NCBI GenBank assembly: GCA_014728215.1
Contig: WJLZ01000126.1
Coordinates: forward strand, 1 to 64,000
Reading direction: 5' to 3'
Source of the DNA: Chitinivibrionales bacterium
Lineage (GTDB): Bacteria; Fibrobacterota; Chitinivibrionia; Chitinivibrionales; WJKA01
Length of the DNA: 64,000 nt
Below, piece by piece: positions 17,380 to 26,526 of this stretch (positions are counted from its first letter, which is position 1; each line of letters starts with the position of its first letter). The notes below the pieces were generated by a model. It was not told the DNA's origin. It made no database searches and saw only the letters and a program-made list of their open reading frames with translations. The position numbers were made by a program, and so were the translations under genes.

Positions 17380-19365
17380 CTACTTCTCTTTTTCATCCTC
17401 TTCCTTCTCCTCAGCTTCCTGAGGTTCTTCGGCAACAGGTTCTTCAGAAGGCTTTTCTTCGGCGGGTGTTTCTTCAACAGAAGCTTCAGCCGGTGCTTCG
17501 GTCTTTTCCGTTTCTTCGGTTGCGGCACTTGCCGTTTCTTCGGAAGCGGAAGTTTCTTCAGCAGGTGCTTCTGCTGTTTCTTCAGCAGGCGTTTCCGCCT
17601 GTGTTTCTGCAGCTTTTTCTTCCGGCTTTTCTTCCTTTTCTCTGGGTTCTGCTGGAGCATGTTCTGCCGTGTAGGCTTCCCATTCGCTCGAGTCTTTGTC
17701 TTTGAAATATTCGCTCACGCTGAGATTAATCTTTTTTGCATCAGAGTCGAACTCAATGACCTTTGCGGGAATTGTATCGCCGGCTTTGTATGCCTCCGAA
17801 GGATGACTGAGGTCCTGCCCCAGCTGGGCCAGCGGAATAAAACCTTCAACATCATCACTGAGATCCACAACCAGACCGCGGTCGAGAATCCGGGCAACCA
17901 CGCATTCGGTTTCGGTGCCCATGGCAAACTGTTGTGCCAGTTCATCCCACGGATCTTTGGTGAGTTGCTTGAGTCCCAGCGAAATCCTCCGCTTGGCTTC
18001 ATCGATGCTGAGAATTTTGACATCAACGATATCGTTCTTTTTCAGCAATTCTCCCGGATGGTTGATTTTCTTTGTCCAGGACATATCGGAAATATGCACA
18101 AGACCGTCAACACCCTCTTTCAATTCGATAAAGGCACCAAAAGCGGCGATGTTACGGACCTTTCCTTTGACAATGCTCCCCACGGGGAATTCACTCTCGA
18201 CATTTTCCCACGGATCCGGTTCGAGCTGCTTGAATCCAAGCGAGATCTTCTGGTTATCTTTGTCAACACTGAGCACGACCGCCTCGACAATATCGCCGAT
18301 ACCGACAATTCTCGACGGGTGCTTGATATGCTCGGTCCAGGACATCTCGGAAATATGAATAAGACCTTCAATACCCTTTTCAAGCTCCATGAATGCACCA
18401 TAATCGGTGATCGAGACAATCTTACCGCGGACCCGGGAACCTTCAGGAAACTTGTTCTCAATGCCTTCCCACGGATGTTCGGTAAGTTGCTTGAGGCCCA
18501 GTGAAATACGTTCTTTGTTTTCGTTGAAATCGAGCACCTTGACATTCAGCTTGTCGCCCAGAGCAACGATTTCCGATGGATGATTGACTCGTCCCCAGGA
18601 CATATCGGTGATATGAAGAAGACCGTCAACACCGCCAAGATCGATAAAGGCGCCAAAATCGGTGATATTCTTGACCGTACCTTCACGAACCTGAGCTTTT
18701 TCGAGTTCGGCAAGGATTTTGTCGCGCATCTGTTGCCGGTTCTCTTCGAGGATCACCCGGCGGGAGACAACGATATTTCGCCGTACTTTATTCACTTTGA
18801 TAACCCGGAACTTATAGGTATTACCGATAAGGGCATCCATGTCGGGTATCTGGCGAAGGTCGATCTGGGAGCCTGGAAGGAAAGCGTCAACGCCGAAAAG
18901 ATCGACGACAACACCGCCCTTGATCCGTCGAAGAACTCTGCCTTCAACGGTATCCTGATTTTCATAGGCCTTGTGGATCCTGTCCCAAACCCGGAGAAAA
19001 TCGGCCCGGGATTTGGAAAGAATTATCTGGCCTTCACTGTCTTCGGCCTGCTCGAGAAATACTTCAATCTCGTCGCCGTTTTTAAATTCATTGATATTTT
19101 TGAATTCGGAAACCGGAATAACGCCTTCCGACTTGAAATTGACATCAACGATAACTTCTTTATCGGTTATCCGAAGAATTTTTCCGGTGACAACCTTTCC
19201 GTCCTCAATGTTCGCCAGCGACGGACCATACTCTTCGAGCATTTCGGTTGATTCAACTGTAGAATGATAATAATCTTCCTCAAACTCCGAAAGGTCAACC
19301 TTATTTCCGTGCGCATCAACGCCATAGTGAGTTTTGTTTTCTTCTGTTGTTGCAGAATCTGCCAT
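17380..19365 (-). CDS. rpsA: 30S ribosomal protein S1 with long acidic C-terminal tail
   Basis: 661 residues. Six S1 (OB-fold) repeats run from about residue 45 to 570; repeats 3-5 share GAF(I/M)(D/E)L and the (D/E)MSW signature. S1 binds mRNA and brings it to the 30S subunit. The last 85 or so residues are a low-complexity Glu/Ala/Pro tail (for example AEETAEAPAEE) that typical S1 proteins lack. AGGAGGGAG lies upstream of the ATG. cmk is immediately upstream on the same strand, the classic cmk-rpsA order. Confidence 0.95.
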   Translation of the reverse strand: MADSATTEENKTHYGVDAHGNKVDLSEFEEDYYHSTVESTEMLEEYGPSLANIEDGKVVTGKILRITDKEVIVDVNFKSEGVIPVSEFKNINEFKNGDEIEVFLEQAEDSEGQIILSKSRADFLRVWDRIHKAYENQDTVEGRVLRRIKGGVVVDLFGVDAFLPGSQIDLRQIPDMDALIGNTYKFRVIKVNKVRRNIVVSRRVILEENRQQMRDKILAELEKAQVREGTVKNITDFGAFIDLGGVDGLLHITDMSWGRVNHPSEIVALGDKLNVKVLDFNENKERISLGLKQLTEHPWEGIENKFPEGSRVRGKIVSITDYGAFMELEKGIEGLIHISEMSWTEHIKHPSRIVGIGDIVEAVVLSVDKDNQKISLGFKQLEPDPWENVESEFPVGSIVKGKVRNIAAFGAFIELKEGVDGLVHISDMSWTKKINHPGELLKKNDIVDVKILSIDEAKRRISLGLKQLTKDPWDELAQQFAMGTETECVVARILDRGLVVDLSDDVEGFIPLAQLGQDLSHPSEAYKAGDTIPAKVIEFDSDAKKINLSVSEYFKDKDSSEWEAYTAEHAPAEPREKEEKPEEKAAETQAETPAEETAEAPAEETSASEETASAATEETEKTEAPAEASVEETPAEEKPSEEPVAEEPQEAEEKEEDEKEK

Positions 19366-19441
19366 TATGTAATTTACTCCCTCCTAAGGGTACTGTTTGG
19401 TTAAGGGTGAAAAAAAAAGTTTTGTTTTTATGATATACTTT

Positions 19442-20119
19442 TTATCCGGTATTTGTTTTTTCTATGAGCACGGATGCTTTTTCTACAATACGGGAAACCT
19501 GCTGATCGAATGACATCGTTGTCGTATCGATTTCTTCAGCATCCCCGGCCTTACAGAGGGGGCTGTTTTCCCGCGATGAATCCTTATGGTCCCGCTCACG
19601 GATCTCCTCAATTAAATTATCGAGGGATTTTGTGATTCCCAGTTTCAGAAAATCTTTTTGCCGGCGGCGGGCTCGCTCTTCAACCGATGCAACCATGAAA
19701 AATTTCAATTCGGCATCGGGGAAAACCACGGTTCCGATATCCCGCCCTTCACACACAACGGAAATGCTTTTGCCGATCTCCCGCTGCTGCGCTACAAGCG
19801 CGTTCCGGACAACCATGGGTTTGCAATAGTCGGAAACGTTCCTCGTGACCTCATCACTCCGCACCGCAGTACTAACATCCTCACCATCCATCCATACCGT
19901 CGTATGCGGAGGAACACCGGAAAAATCCAATTCCGTGTGCTCCATCAGTGAAGCCAATGCCGGCGTATCGGTAGGGTCAATTCCCTGCCGCAGGCATTTA
20001 AGGGTTATCGCCCGGTACATGGCTCCGGTATCCAGATGAAGAAACCCGAGCCGCCGTGCAGCCTCAACTGCAGTCGAACTCTTACCCGACCCGGCAGGAC
20101 CATCTATCGCAATAATCAT
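19442..20119 (-). CDS. cmk: Cytidylate kinase
   Basis: 225 residues. It starts with the P-loop MIIAIDGPAGSGKSSTA, followed by FLHLDTGAMYRAITL and the CEGRDIGTVVFP region typical of CMP kinase. It phosphorylates CMP and dCMP with ATP in the cytoplasm. Seventy-six bases separate it from rpsA downstream, and the two are usually co-transcribed. Confidence 0.95.
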   Translation of the reverse strand: MIIAIDGPAGSGKSSTAVEAARRLGFLHLDTGAMYRAITLKCLRQGIDPTDTPALASLMEHTELDFSGVPPHTTVWMDGEDVSTAVRSDEVTRNVSDYCKPMVVRNALVAQQREIGKSISVVCEGRDIGTVVFPDAELKFFMVASVEERARRRQKDFLKLGITKSLDNLIEEIRERDHKDSSRENSPLCKAGDAEEIDTTTMSFDQQVSRIVEKASVLIEKTNTG

Positions 20120-20240
20120 ATATTTATGTACTCAAAGAACAATATTGTATGTTCAGACAAATTTCTTAAAAATAGAATATCCGGCTCTTTTATGTCAAAT
20201 GGCGGGAAAAAGGATACTCGTCTTTCGATGCTCGTCTCTT

Positions 20241-20284
20241 AATCTTCAACCTTCGACCTTCAATTTTTGACCTTGAACTTTCGC
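20241..20284. repeat. Heptamer repeat run (CTTCAAC-like)
   Basis: About six degenerate 7-base units (CTTCAAC, CTTCGAC, CTTCAAT, TTTTGAC, CTTGAAC, TTTCGCC) lie between cmk and the nucleoside transporter gene. Same class as 12204-12260. Confidence 0.75.
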
Positions 20285-20287
20285 CCC

Positions 20288-21583
20288 CTAGTTCCCCAGC
20301 AAAATCGATCCTTCCGTATAAAAAGCACCTGCAATGCACGCGGTCATGAGGCAGGCCAGGGTTGCAGCGATCAGGGCGCGAAAAGCGATTCTGGAAAGGA
20401 CGCGGGTTTTTGAAGGTGCCAGAGCTGAAACGCCCCCCACAAAGATAGCCATGGAGGCCACGTGGGCAAAGCCGCAAAGCGCATAGGTCGTTATCACGGC
20501 CGAACGGGGATAGACCAGTGCATCTTCGGCAATAAGCGATGCCAGATCTTTATAGGCAGTCACTTCGGTGACCACCAGTCGTTCGCCGATTATCTTTGCG
20601 ATCTCCCCGGCATCTGCCGGTGGTATACCGCAAATCAGTGCCGGTATATAAAATACATACCCCAGAAGCCCTTTGAGAGACCAGTCGATATTAATCGCAA
20701 GATATTCATTGACCGGCGTTCCGATCCCCCCAATAATGAGATCAACAAGCGCTACAAGGCCTAAAAAGGCTATAAGGAGCGCCACAATGCCGACAATCAT
20801 TTTCACAGCGGAATTCGCCCCCCGTATTATGGCCTCAAATACATTGCTTTCCTTTTCATAATGGGGGTGGATGGCAACCCCGAGGGTTTTGGGAGTCTTT
20901 GTTTCGGGAAGAATAATCTTGGACATGATCAACGCTGCCGGTGCCGAAAGAAAGGATGCCGAGATAAGATGACCGGCAATTGTCGGGAACCGGCCCTGAA
21001 GCATGAACACGTAGAGCGCCAGGACATTGGAAGCCACCGTTGCCATCCCTGCGGTAAGGACCGTGCATAATTCGGAGCGGGTCATTTCATTCAAATGGGG
21101 CTTGATAGTCAGGGAGGATTCGACGCCCACAAAGATATTCGATGATGCACAGAGTGATTCGGCACCCGAAAGTTTCATCAACCGGCTGAACACCGAACCA
21201 AACCACCTGATAAGAAACGGCATGATCCGGAAATAATAGAGGATCGCCATAAGCGCGGAAAAAAAGATAATGGTCGGCAATCCCTGGAAAGCCAGAAAGA
21301 ACCCCATCGATCCTTCAGCCCCCGGCGGTATGGCCAAAGGACCAAAGACAAACCGGGCACCTTCATTGGCCGATTCCAACACCTTGACAACGATATCATT
21401 CACAAAAAGAAAAAGCTTCGCACCTGCAGGGACAATGAAAATGAAAAACGCAACGATGAGCTGAAGTCCGATCCCCCATCCCACAACATGCCAGTTCATC
21501 CGTTTTTTATCGCTCGATAACAACCAGGCTATACCAATAAAAATAAAAATGCCCGCAAATGAAACAAGATTGTAGACATGCAT
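20288..21583 (-). CDS. Concentrative nucleoside transporter (NupC/CNT family)
   Basis: 431 residues from the ATG at 21583, chosen because GAGGA lies about ten bases upstream; an in-frame ATG at 21643 adds 20 residues without a site. Around ten membrane helices. SNIFVGVESSLTIKPHLNEMTRSEL is the CNT nucleoside and sodium/proton-binding hairpin region, and CGFAHVASMAIFVGG is the second conserved block. It imports nucleosides with a cation gradient across the inner membrane. The motif set is intact. Confidence 0.9.
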   Translation of the reverse strand: MHVYNLVSFAGIFIFIGIAWLLSSDKKRMNWHVVGWGIGLQLIVAFFIFIVPAGAKLFLFVNDIVVKVLESANEGARFVFGPLAIPPGAEGSMGFFLAFQGLPTIIFFSALMAILYYFRIMPFLIRWFGSVFSRLMKLSGAESLCASSNIFVGVESSLTIKPHLNEMTRSELCTVLTAGMATVASNVLALYVFMLQGRFPTIAGHLISASFLSAPAALIMSKIILPETKTPKTLGVAIHPHYEKESNVFEAIIRGANSAVKMIVGIVALLIAFLGLVALVDLIIGGIGTPVNEYLAINIDWSLKGLLGYVFYIPALICGIPPADAGEIAKIIGERLVVTEVTAYKDLASLIAEDALVYPRSAVITTYALCGFAHVASMAIFVGGVSALAPSKTRVLSRIAFRALIAATLACLMTACIAGAFYTEGSILLGN

Positions 21584-21746
21584 AGCATAATCCTCGAAAA
21601 AAATGGAACTGTTGAAAATAATTGGGTGAAGAAAGGGGTGCAAAATGAATGGTTGGGTTAAGGCAAAAAGCCTCCCCTGGCATTCTGTTATCCATTAACT
21701 ATATTATTATTATGGCTCTTCATTCACGACTCTCAAAGGATTTTTA

Positions 21747-22673
21747 ATGAAATTTTCACTTCGAAATGCTCTGGTTATCGCTCTGACCGGGGGGTGCATG
21801 CTTGCAGCCCAGGATATCGTGTACGTGACTTCAAAAATGAATGAAAATGTCGAAAAAATAGACTCCTATCAGGCAAAGGCCGAAGTCATAAAAGTGAGTG
21901 GGTGAATGGGTGTAAGTACAGAGGGTATCGGTCGATACTCCTATCACAAGCCCGAATCAACCTGGCTCTTTATCGACTCGGTTGAAGGACAGTATTCACC
22001 ACAGCTTTCCGATAACTTTCTCAGCGGGTGCAGTCATGATATGCACACGACCGTACTTGATGCCCCGATCATGTCGCCCTCCTATCCCGAAGCACTCCTC
22101 GGTTATAATGCTTCAGTGGAACCGACCGGCGGGAATACACTCAAGCTCTGGTATCAGGATTCCATTACCAACTATACCTTTGAATATTTCATTGATACAC
22201 TATCCTGGACGATCACGAAATTTGCCTATTATGATGAATCGGACATTCTTCAGTACCATACATGCTATTCCTGGATTGAGATCGGGGGAATTCACGTACT
22301 AAAGCAAGTCTATATCAACTGTGATACCTCCATGTCGGACGGAGGATATACTTTTTATGATATTACTGTGAACGACACCCTCTCTGTTCCGGTGGCCCGC
22401 ACTACACCAGCTTTGGGGGGCGATGGATTTTCGTTTAATCCTTCGAGTTTAATATTGACCGTGCCGGCATTGCATTCACCCTGCAGAATTGGTATTTATA
22501 CCGCCCGAGGTCGGAAAATTCTGAAAACAGTATTGACTCCCGGGATACGGAAATTCGATTTTAGAAATATCGCCGATACCGGACTAAGGTCCTTTGGAAA
22601 AGGGAACTATATCATTCGTATTACCGGTGAAACCTTTTCCGCTACGGTTCCATTCACAAAAGTCGAAAATTAG
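21747..22673 (+). CDS. LolA-like secreted protein interrupted by an in-frame TGA
   Basis: The ATG at 21747 (AAAGGA six bases upstream) opens a frame with a signal peptide (MKFSLRNALVIALTGGCMLA) and NENVEKIDSYQAKAEVIKVSG. It then meets TGA at 21903-21905 and continues in the same frame to TAA at 22673. The two parts make one coherent protein of about 308 residues. The N-terminal part resembles outer-membrane lipoprotein carrier (LolA-like) folds, and the last 70 residues look like a C-terminal surface-sorting tail (RIGIYTARGRKILK...GNYIIRIT). The second part alone (21906-22673, 255 residues) lacks a signal. TGA is a normal stop elsewhere here, so this is a nonsense mutation, a base error or stop readthrough. 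It heads the cluster to 26373. Confidence 0.7.
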
Positions 22674-22676
22674 CCC

Positions 22677-23546
22677 ATGAGACGGTTCCAAACGTATCAA
22701 TTAGGATGGTTATGTTTATGCTTCCTGATGACTGCAGCTGGCGCCGGTAATGTTCAGCAGGTAAAGAATAAAAAGGAACGATGCGTTCGCCGTCTTGAGC
22801 GAGCCGAACAGCAGCTGGAAAAACTCGAACGTTCTATTGACCACCTGGATATGATGGCCGAGGCTTCGGGGAACGAAACTATTGGCCGCCATGTCGAGAC
22901 ATCTCTTAACAAGATAGAGTATTTCAAAAACCGGCTCGACCGGACCCGGAATCAGGTCGACAAGATAGAAGACGATCTTGCTGCACAGGATGATGCGGCG
23001 CCGTGCAAGGATTGTATCCGCTCGAGTGTCAACCTCATGTGCCGTCAGGCGGAAAGTATTTACTCGGAACTTGCGGAATATTCGGCAAAAACCGGCGAAT
23101 TCGAACTTCAGGCACGACGGTCGGCGAATGCCGGGCAGGTCCTCTCCCGAGCAGAGAAAAAGATCGCCCGCTGCAAAGCGACAGCGGACCCAAGGACAAT
23201 CAAAGGCGCCGAACGTATGCTTGGTGAAGCACAGGAGGCGCTTGACCGGAACAAGCCCGCCGCCGCTATCGATATGGCCCTCGGAGCCATAGAAAAACTT
23301 CAAACAATATGTGACGACAATGCCGGGGAAAAGGAACGTGTCGAATCCATGATCGCCCGGGCCAAAAAACTGGTCGGCCGGTCCGGGAGTGCGCAGGCAC
23401 AATCACTGCTGAACCAGGGCATTTCCCATTTTACAAAGGGAAAAGAGCTTCAAAAAGCCAACGACAAAAAAGGCGCGGAAACGGAATTCATTATTGCACG
23501 GAAATTTTTGGAAAAAGCAGCCGACCTTGCCGGTAATTCCCAATGA
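22677..23546 (+). CDS. Secreted coiled-coil protein of unknown function
   Basis: 289 residues with a signal peptide (cleaved near AAGAGN) followed by mostly alpha-helical, heptad-rich sequence in several blocks (RLERAEQQLEKLERSIDHL, IEYFKNRLDRTRNQVDKIE, LSRAEKKIARCKA). Seven or so cysteines are scattered through it, including CKDC. It starts three bases after the LolA-like gene and overlaps the next gene by ATGA, so the three are co-translated. It probably acts in the periplasm as a spacer or partner of the beta-barrel encoded next. I do not recognise the family. Confidence 0.65.
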   Translation: MRRFQTYQLGWLCLCFLMTAAGAGNVQQVKNKKERCVRRLERAEQQLEKLERSIDHLDMMAEASGNETIGRHVETSLNKIEYFKNRLDRTRNQVDKIEDDLAAQDDAAPCKDCIRSSVNLMCRQAESIYSELAEYSAKTGEFELQARRSANAGQVLSRAEKKIARCKATADPRTIKGAERMLGEAQEALDRNKPAAAIDMALGAIEKLQTICDDNAGEKERVESMIARAKKLVGRSGSAQAQSLLNQGISHFTKGKELQKANDKKGAETEFIIARKFLEKAADLAGNSQ

Positions 23547-25177
23547 GAAATCAGCTCCCAGTCCTCACGCTCTGGCTTTTTTTGCTTTCCCTGTCCGCTG
23601 CTGCCCAGCCTGCCGATTCACTTAACTATTATCATACCCGCAACAAAATGATGCAGTCGCAAGACGAAGATATTCTCAAAGCGGTTAAAGCCGCAGATGC
23701 ACTCGCCGGGCAGGGATTCTATACCGAAGCTCTCGATCTGCTCAATGAGATCGCACCGGTGATCCAAACACCCGTCCCGCCCGGATCAGCGCCAAAGCAC
23801 CGCCCTCCTGAAATGAAAAACACATGGCGTATCATGAGCGGCATGGATTATTACTATCTCAAAGACATCGGGAAAGCAGATACCAGCGATCAGGAAGCCA
23901 GGGATTCAATCCAGCAGCTTAAGGAAGAACCCTTTGCGGTATTCGCAAAAGCATCGTTGGAGTATACTCCCTCAAGTGCCTTTATCCGCTCCCTGACGCC
24001 ATCGGTGTATATCGGCAACAACAGGACCTCTATCGATCTCGAAAGCCGGTTTCACTTCTTCAAGAAGTGGCTTAATACCGATATATATGCAAAAGCGGAA
24101 AAACAGTTGATGCGCAGTGATGAGTTCCGCGGTGATACCCCCGATACGTCGGATCTTCTGGAAGGTGAAATCAGACTCGAGCTGCAGAGTTTCCACCTCG
24201 ATAACCCGGCAGGATTTTCACTCCCCCTTGCAGTCACCAACAGAACCTACCGCTACAACCGTTCGGGAAGAAGCTCTTATCTGGAATATTCAACCACCCC
24301 CCTGGGTGAGTTTACCACACGGGATTTCAAAAAGACCTATACCGCCGGTTTTCTCGTTCAGTACAAAGATTATTATGACCGGAATGCCGGTATCGGTGAT
24401 TCATCCGGCATCGACTCGCTGGATATCTACCGGTTCGGTCCGACACTAACCGCTGATCTGCTCCTGAACCGGATAACCTGTAATTTTATGGCTGGCTACC
24501 TCTTCGAGCACTATCCCAATTCCCGGAGAATCGATACGCGAAGTGATTATGAATTTGAAGGACGAATAGAGCGAAAAATCAACGAGCTGATCAGGGTACC
24601 GGTAATACTCGATTATCTGTATAGCCACGAAGAATACAACCAGAATTTCCTCTTTTCAGTCGATTCGATTATTTACAATCCATTTCCCCGTTTTCCCTTG
24701 GATACTGTAGCTAAAGACACCACCATTCCCGCCGCATACTCGCTTTATGGTTCCTCTTTAAAAGCAGGGCCGGGTATTGAACTTTCTCCTTCACCCTTTC
24801 TCCAGATCAGCCTGGAAATTCCGGTTATTTATCGCCGGTATAACGCAATCGATCCTGTCGCGGATGAGAGATTTTCGGTCATTCAGTATATCGATGAAAC
24901 CTCTGTTGTCTTTGAACCCGAAATCGGTTTCCGTCTCGCACCACAAATATTCGATTTCAGGTTCTATTTTGCATGGCTCCGGGAAAATATGGAGGAAAAA
25001 TCCTATTACTATGAATCGAGCAACACCGGTGTGCGGCTTCGAAGCGATCTCTACTGGTCGCTTACCGATAAAGTCTCTCTCAGCGGCACCGCAGAATATC
25101 AGCATAAAAGATATCGAAGCAACAGCCGTAATTCAAATAATGTGTCGGCTTCCTTTAGTGCACAGATGAAATTATAG
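23543..25177 (+). CDS. Outer-membrane beta-barrel protein
   Basis: 544 residues. A signal peptide is followed by a TPR-like helical stretch (residues about 40-75, AADALAGQGFYTEALDLLNEI). A long series of amphipathic beta strands with aromatic ends then runs to the C-terminus, which ends in a strand finishing QMKL. This is the pattern of a barrel of about 16 strands, with no recognised family. ATGA overlap with the coiled-coil gene makes them a translational pair. The role is likely a pore or a surface assembly part. Confidence 0.65.
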   Translation: MRNQLPVLTLWLFLLSLSAAAQPADSLNYYHTRNKMMQSQDEDILKAVKAADALAGQGFYTEALDLLNEIAPVIQTPVPPGSAPKHRPPEMKNTWRIMSGMDYYYLKDIGKADTSDQEARDSIQQLKEEPFAVFAKASLEYTPSSAFIRSLTPSVYIGNNRTSIDLESRFHFFKKWLNTDIYAKAEKQLMRSDEFRGDTPDTSDLLEGEIRLELQSFHLDNPAGFSLPLAVTNRTYRYNRSGRSSYLEYSTTPLGEFTTRDFKKTYTAGFLVQYKDYYDRNAGIGDSSGIDSLDIYRFGPTLTADLLLNRITCNFMAGYLFEHYPNSRRIDTRSDYEFEGRIERKINELIRVPVILDYLYSHEEYNQNFLFSVDSIIYNPFPRFPLDTVAKDTTIPAAYSLYGSSLKAGPGIELSPSPFLQISLEIPVIYRRYNAIDPVADERFSVIQYIDETSVVFEPEIGFRLAPQIFDFRFYFAWLRENMEEKSYYYESSNTGVRLRSDLYWSLTDKVSLSGTAEYQHKRYRSNSRNSNNVSASFSAQMKL

Positions 25178-25227
25178 TATTTTTATCACCCTTTAATTAT
25201 AACGCGTAACCACGAGGCACAGTGCCA

Positions 25228-26373
25228 ATGAAAACTGTTCAAATCCTGCTCTTCACCCTGATAATTACACTTTCTCTTTCGGCCGATCAGCAACAGAAGT
25301 CGCAACTGGAGCTCCATTTTTTCGGCTCCAGCACCTGTGGAGAGTGCATGGAAATCAAAGAGCATCTGCTCAAACCCATGGCCGAAAAGCATCCCGAGAT
25401 CGACCTGCATTTTCACGATATCGACACCGATGAGGGATTTGAACGCCTTGTTACCATGGAAGCCGAATACGGGGTCACCCAATCCTCCCCGCAGGTACTG
25501 TTTTTCCCCGACACATTCCTGACCGGCTACGATGATATCATGACATACGGCGAGAAAAAAATCAGAGAATGTCTCGATGTATGTAAACAAGCAGGGGGCG
25601 ATAGTGTATCCCGGGATTCTGTTGATGTGGCCGGCTATCTCAGAGAAAAAACCCGGGGCTGGGGCTTTTTTATCGGCACCCTGGTGGCGGGGCTGGCCGA
25701 CGGTGTCAATCCCTGTGCAATCGCAACCATGATTTTCCTGGTATCCTTTCTGGCAACACAGAAACGGAAACGGTCTGAAGTTATGATTGTCGGTCTCTCC
25801 TATACCGCGACGGTTTTTGTCACCTATTTTGCCATGGGGGCAGGGCTCAAGGGCATTATCGAACCGATCCAGCAAAACACTATCGGTAAATCGATTATAC
25901 GATGGGGGGCCTTTACTATCGCCGTAGGGGTAGCATTTTTCAGTTTCAAAGATGCCGTTGTCTATGCCAGAACCGGTAAAACAAAGGATATTACCCTGCA
26001 ACTCCCAAAGGCGGTGAAAATCCGGATTCACAAAACCATCTCGGGAAATCTGAGCAATCGCGGTCTCGTCATCGGATCGATTATCACCGGGTTCCTCGTC
26101 ACCCTGCTCGAAGCTATCTGTACCGGCCAGATGTACCTTCCTTATATCGCCGCCATGACACGGCAACAGGAATTCATAATCAAAGGCTATCTCTACCTTG
26201 CCTTTTATAATTTACTCTTTGTCCTTCCCCTCCTCATTGTGATGGGGCTGGCCTACTACGGCATGAAATGGTCGGACCTCGCCAAAAAAACGCAGAAAAA
26301 CATGGTGCTCCTCAAAGTCCTGCTCGGTATGGTCATGACCGGCCTGGCAGTATACCTTGGGGTGAATGGGTAA
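25228..26373 (+). CDS. Thioredoxin-like/DsbD-type membrane fusion protein
   Basis: 381 residues from the ATG at 25228 (GTG at 25222 is the alternative). A signal-anchor is followed by a periplasmic thioredoxin fold with CGEC (C37, C40). A membrane domain of about six helices then carries NPCAIATMIFL and EAICTGQMYLP, the two cysteine-bearing helices of the DsbD/CcdA electron carriers. It should pass electrons from cytoplasmic thioredoxin to periplasmic disulfides. The fusion order (thioredoxin first, membrane part second) differs from E. coli DsbD. It follows the envelope cluster, whose coiled-coil protein is Cys-rich. Confidence 0.8.
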   Translation: MKTVQILLFTLIITLSLSADQQQKSQLELHFFGSSTCGECMEIKEHLLKPMAEKHPEIDLHFHDIDTDEGFERLVTMEAEYGVTQSSPQVLFFPDTFLTGYDDIMTYGEKKIRECLDVCKQAGGDSVSRDSVDVAGYLREKTRGWGFFIGTLVAGLADGVNPCAIATMIFLVSFLATQKRKRSEVMIVGLSYTATVFVTYFAMGAGLKGIIEPIQQNTIGKSIIRWGAFTIAVGVAFFSFKDAVVYARTGKTKDITLQLPKAVKIRIHKTISGNLSNRGLVIGSIITGFLVTLLEAICTGQMYLPYIAAMTRQQEFIIKGYLYLAFYNLLFVLPLLIVMGLAYYGMKWSDLAKKTQKNMVLLKVLLGMVMTGLAVYLGVNG

Positions 26374-26430
26374 GGTTGAGAGTTAAATGGAAGTTAAACG
26401 TTGAAAGGTGAATGAAAGTTGAAGGTTAGG
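26374..26430. repeat. Heptamer repeat run (GTTGAAA-like)
   Basis: Degenerate units such as GTTGAGA, GTTAAAT, GTTGAAA and GTTGAAG, the opposite strand of the CTTTAAC/CTTCAAC class, start right at the stop of the DsbD-like gene. Beyond it 26435-26470 repeats GATGGTGGAT. Confidence 0.65.
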
Positions 26431-26526
26431 GGAAAAGAGGATGGTGGATGACGATGGTGGATCTGGATATTAGACAAAGATAATTGAACCGTTCAAGACC
26501 TCAACCCTGAACCCCGATACACCGCC

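Noticed and set aside
17659-18504. 281-codon frame antisense to rpsA
   Set aside because: Opposite strand of the S1 repeats, no start site or domain.
21903-21905. TGA as a sense codon (recoded to Gly or Trp)
   Set aside because: Many intact genes in the window end in TGA, for example those ending at 29799, 32850 and 39344, so TGA is a stop.
25186-26166. 326-codon frame antisense to the DsbD-like gene
   Set aside because: The plus-strand frame has the CGEC and NPCA motifs; the antisense frame shows nothing.
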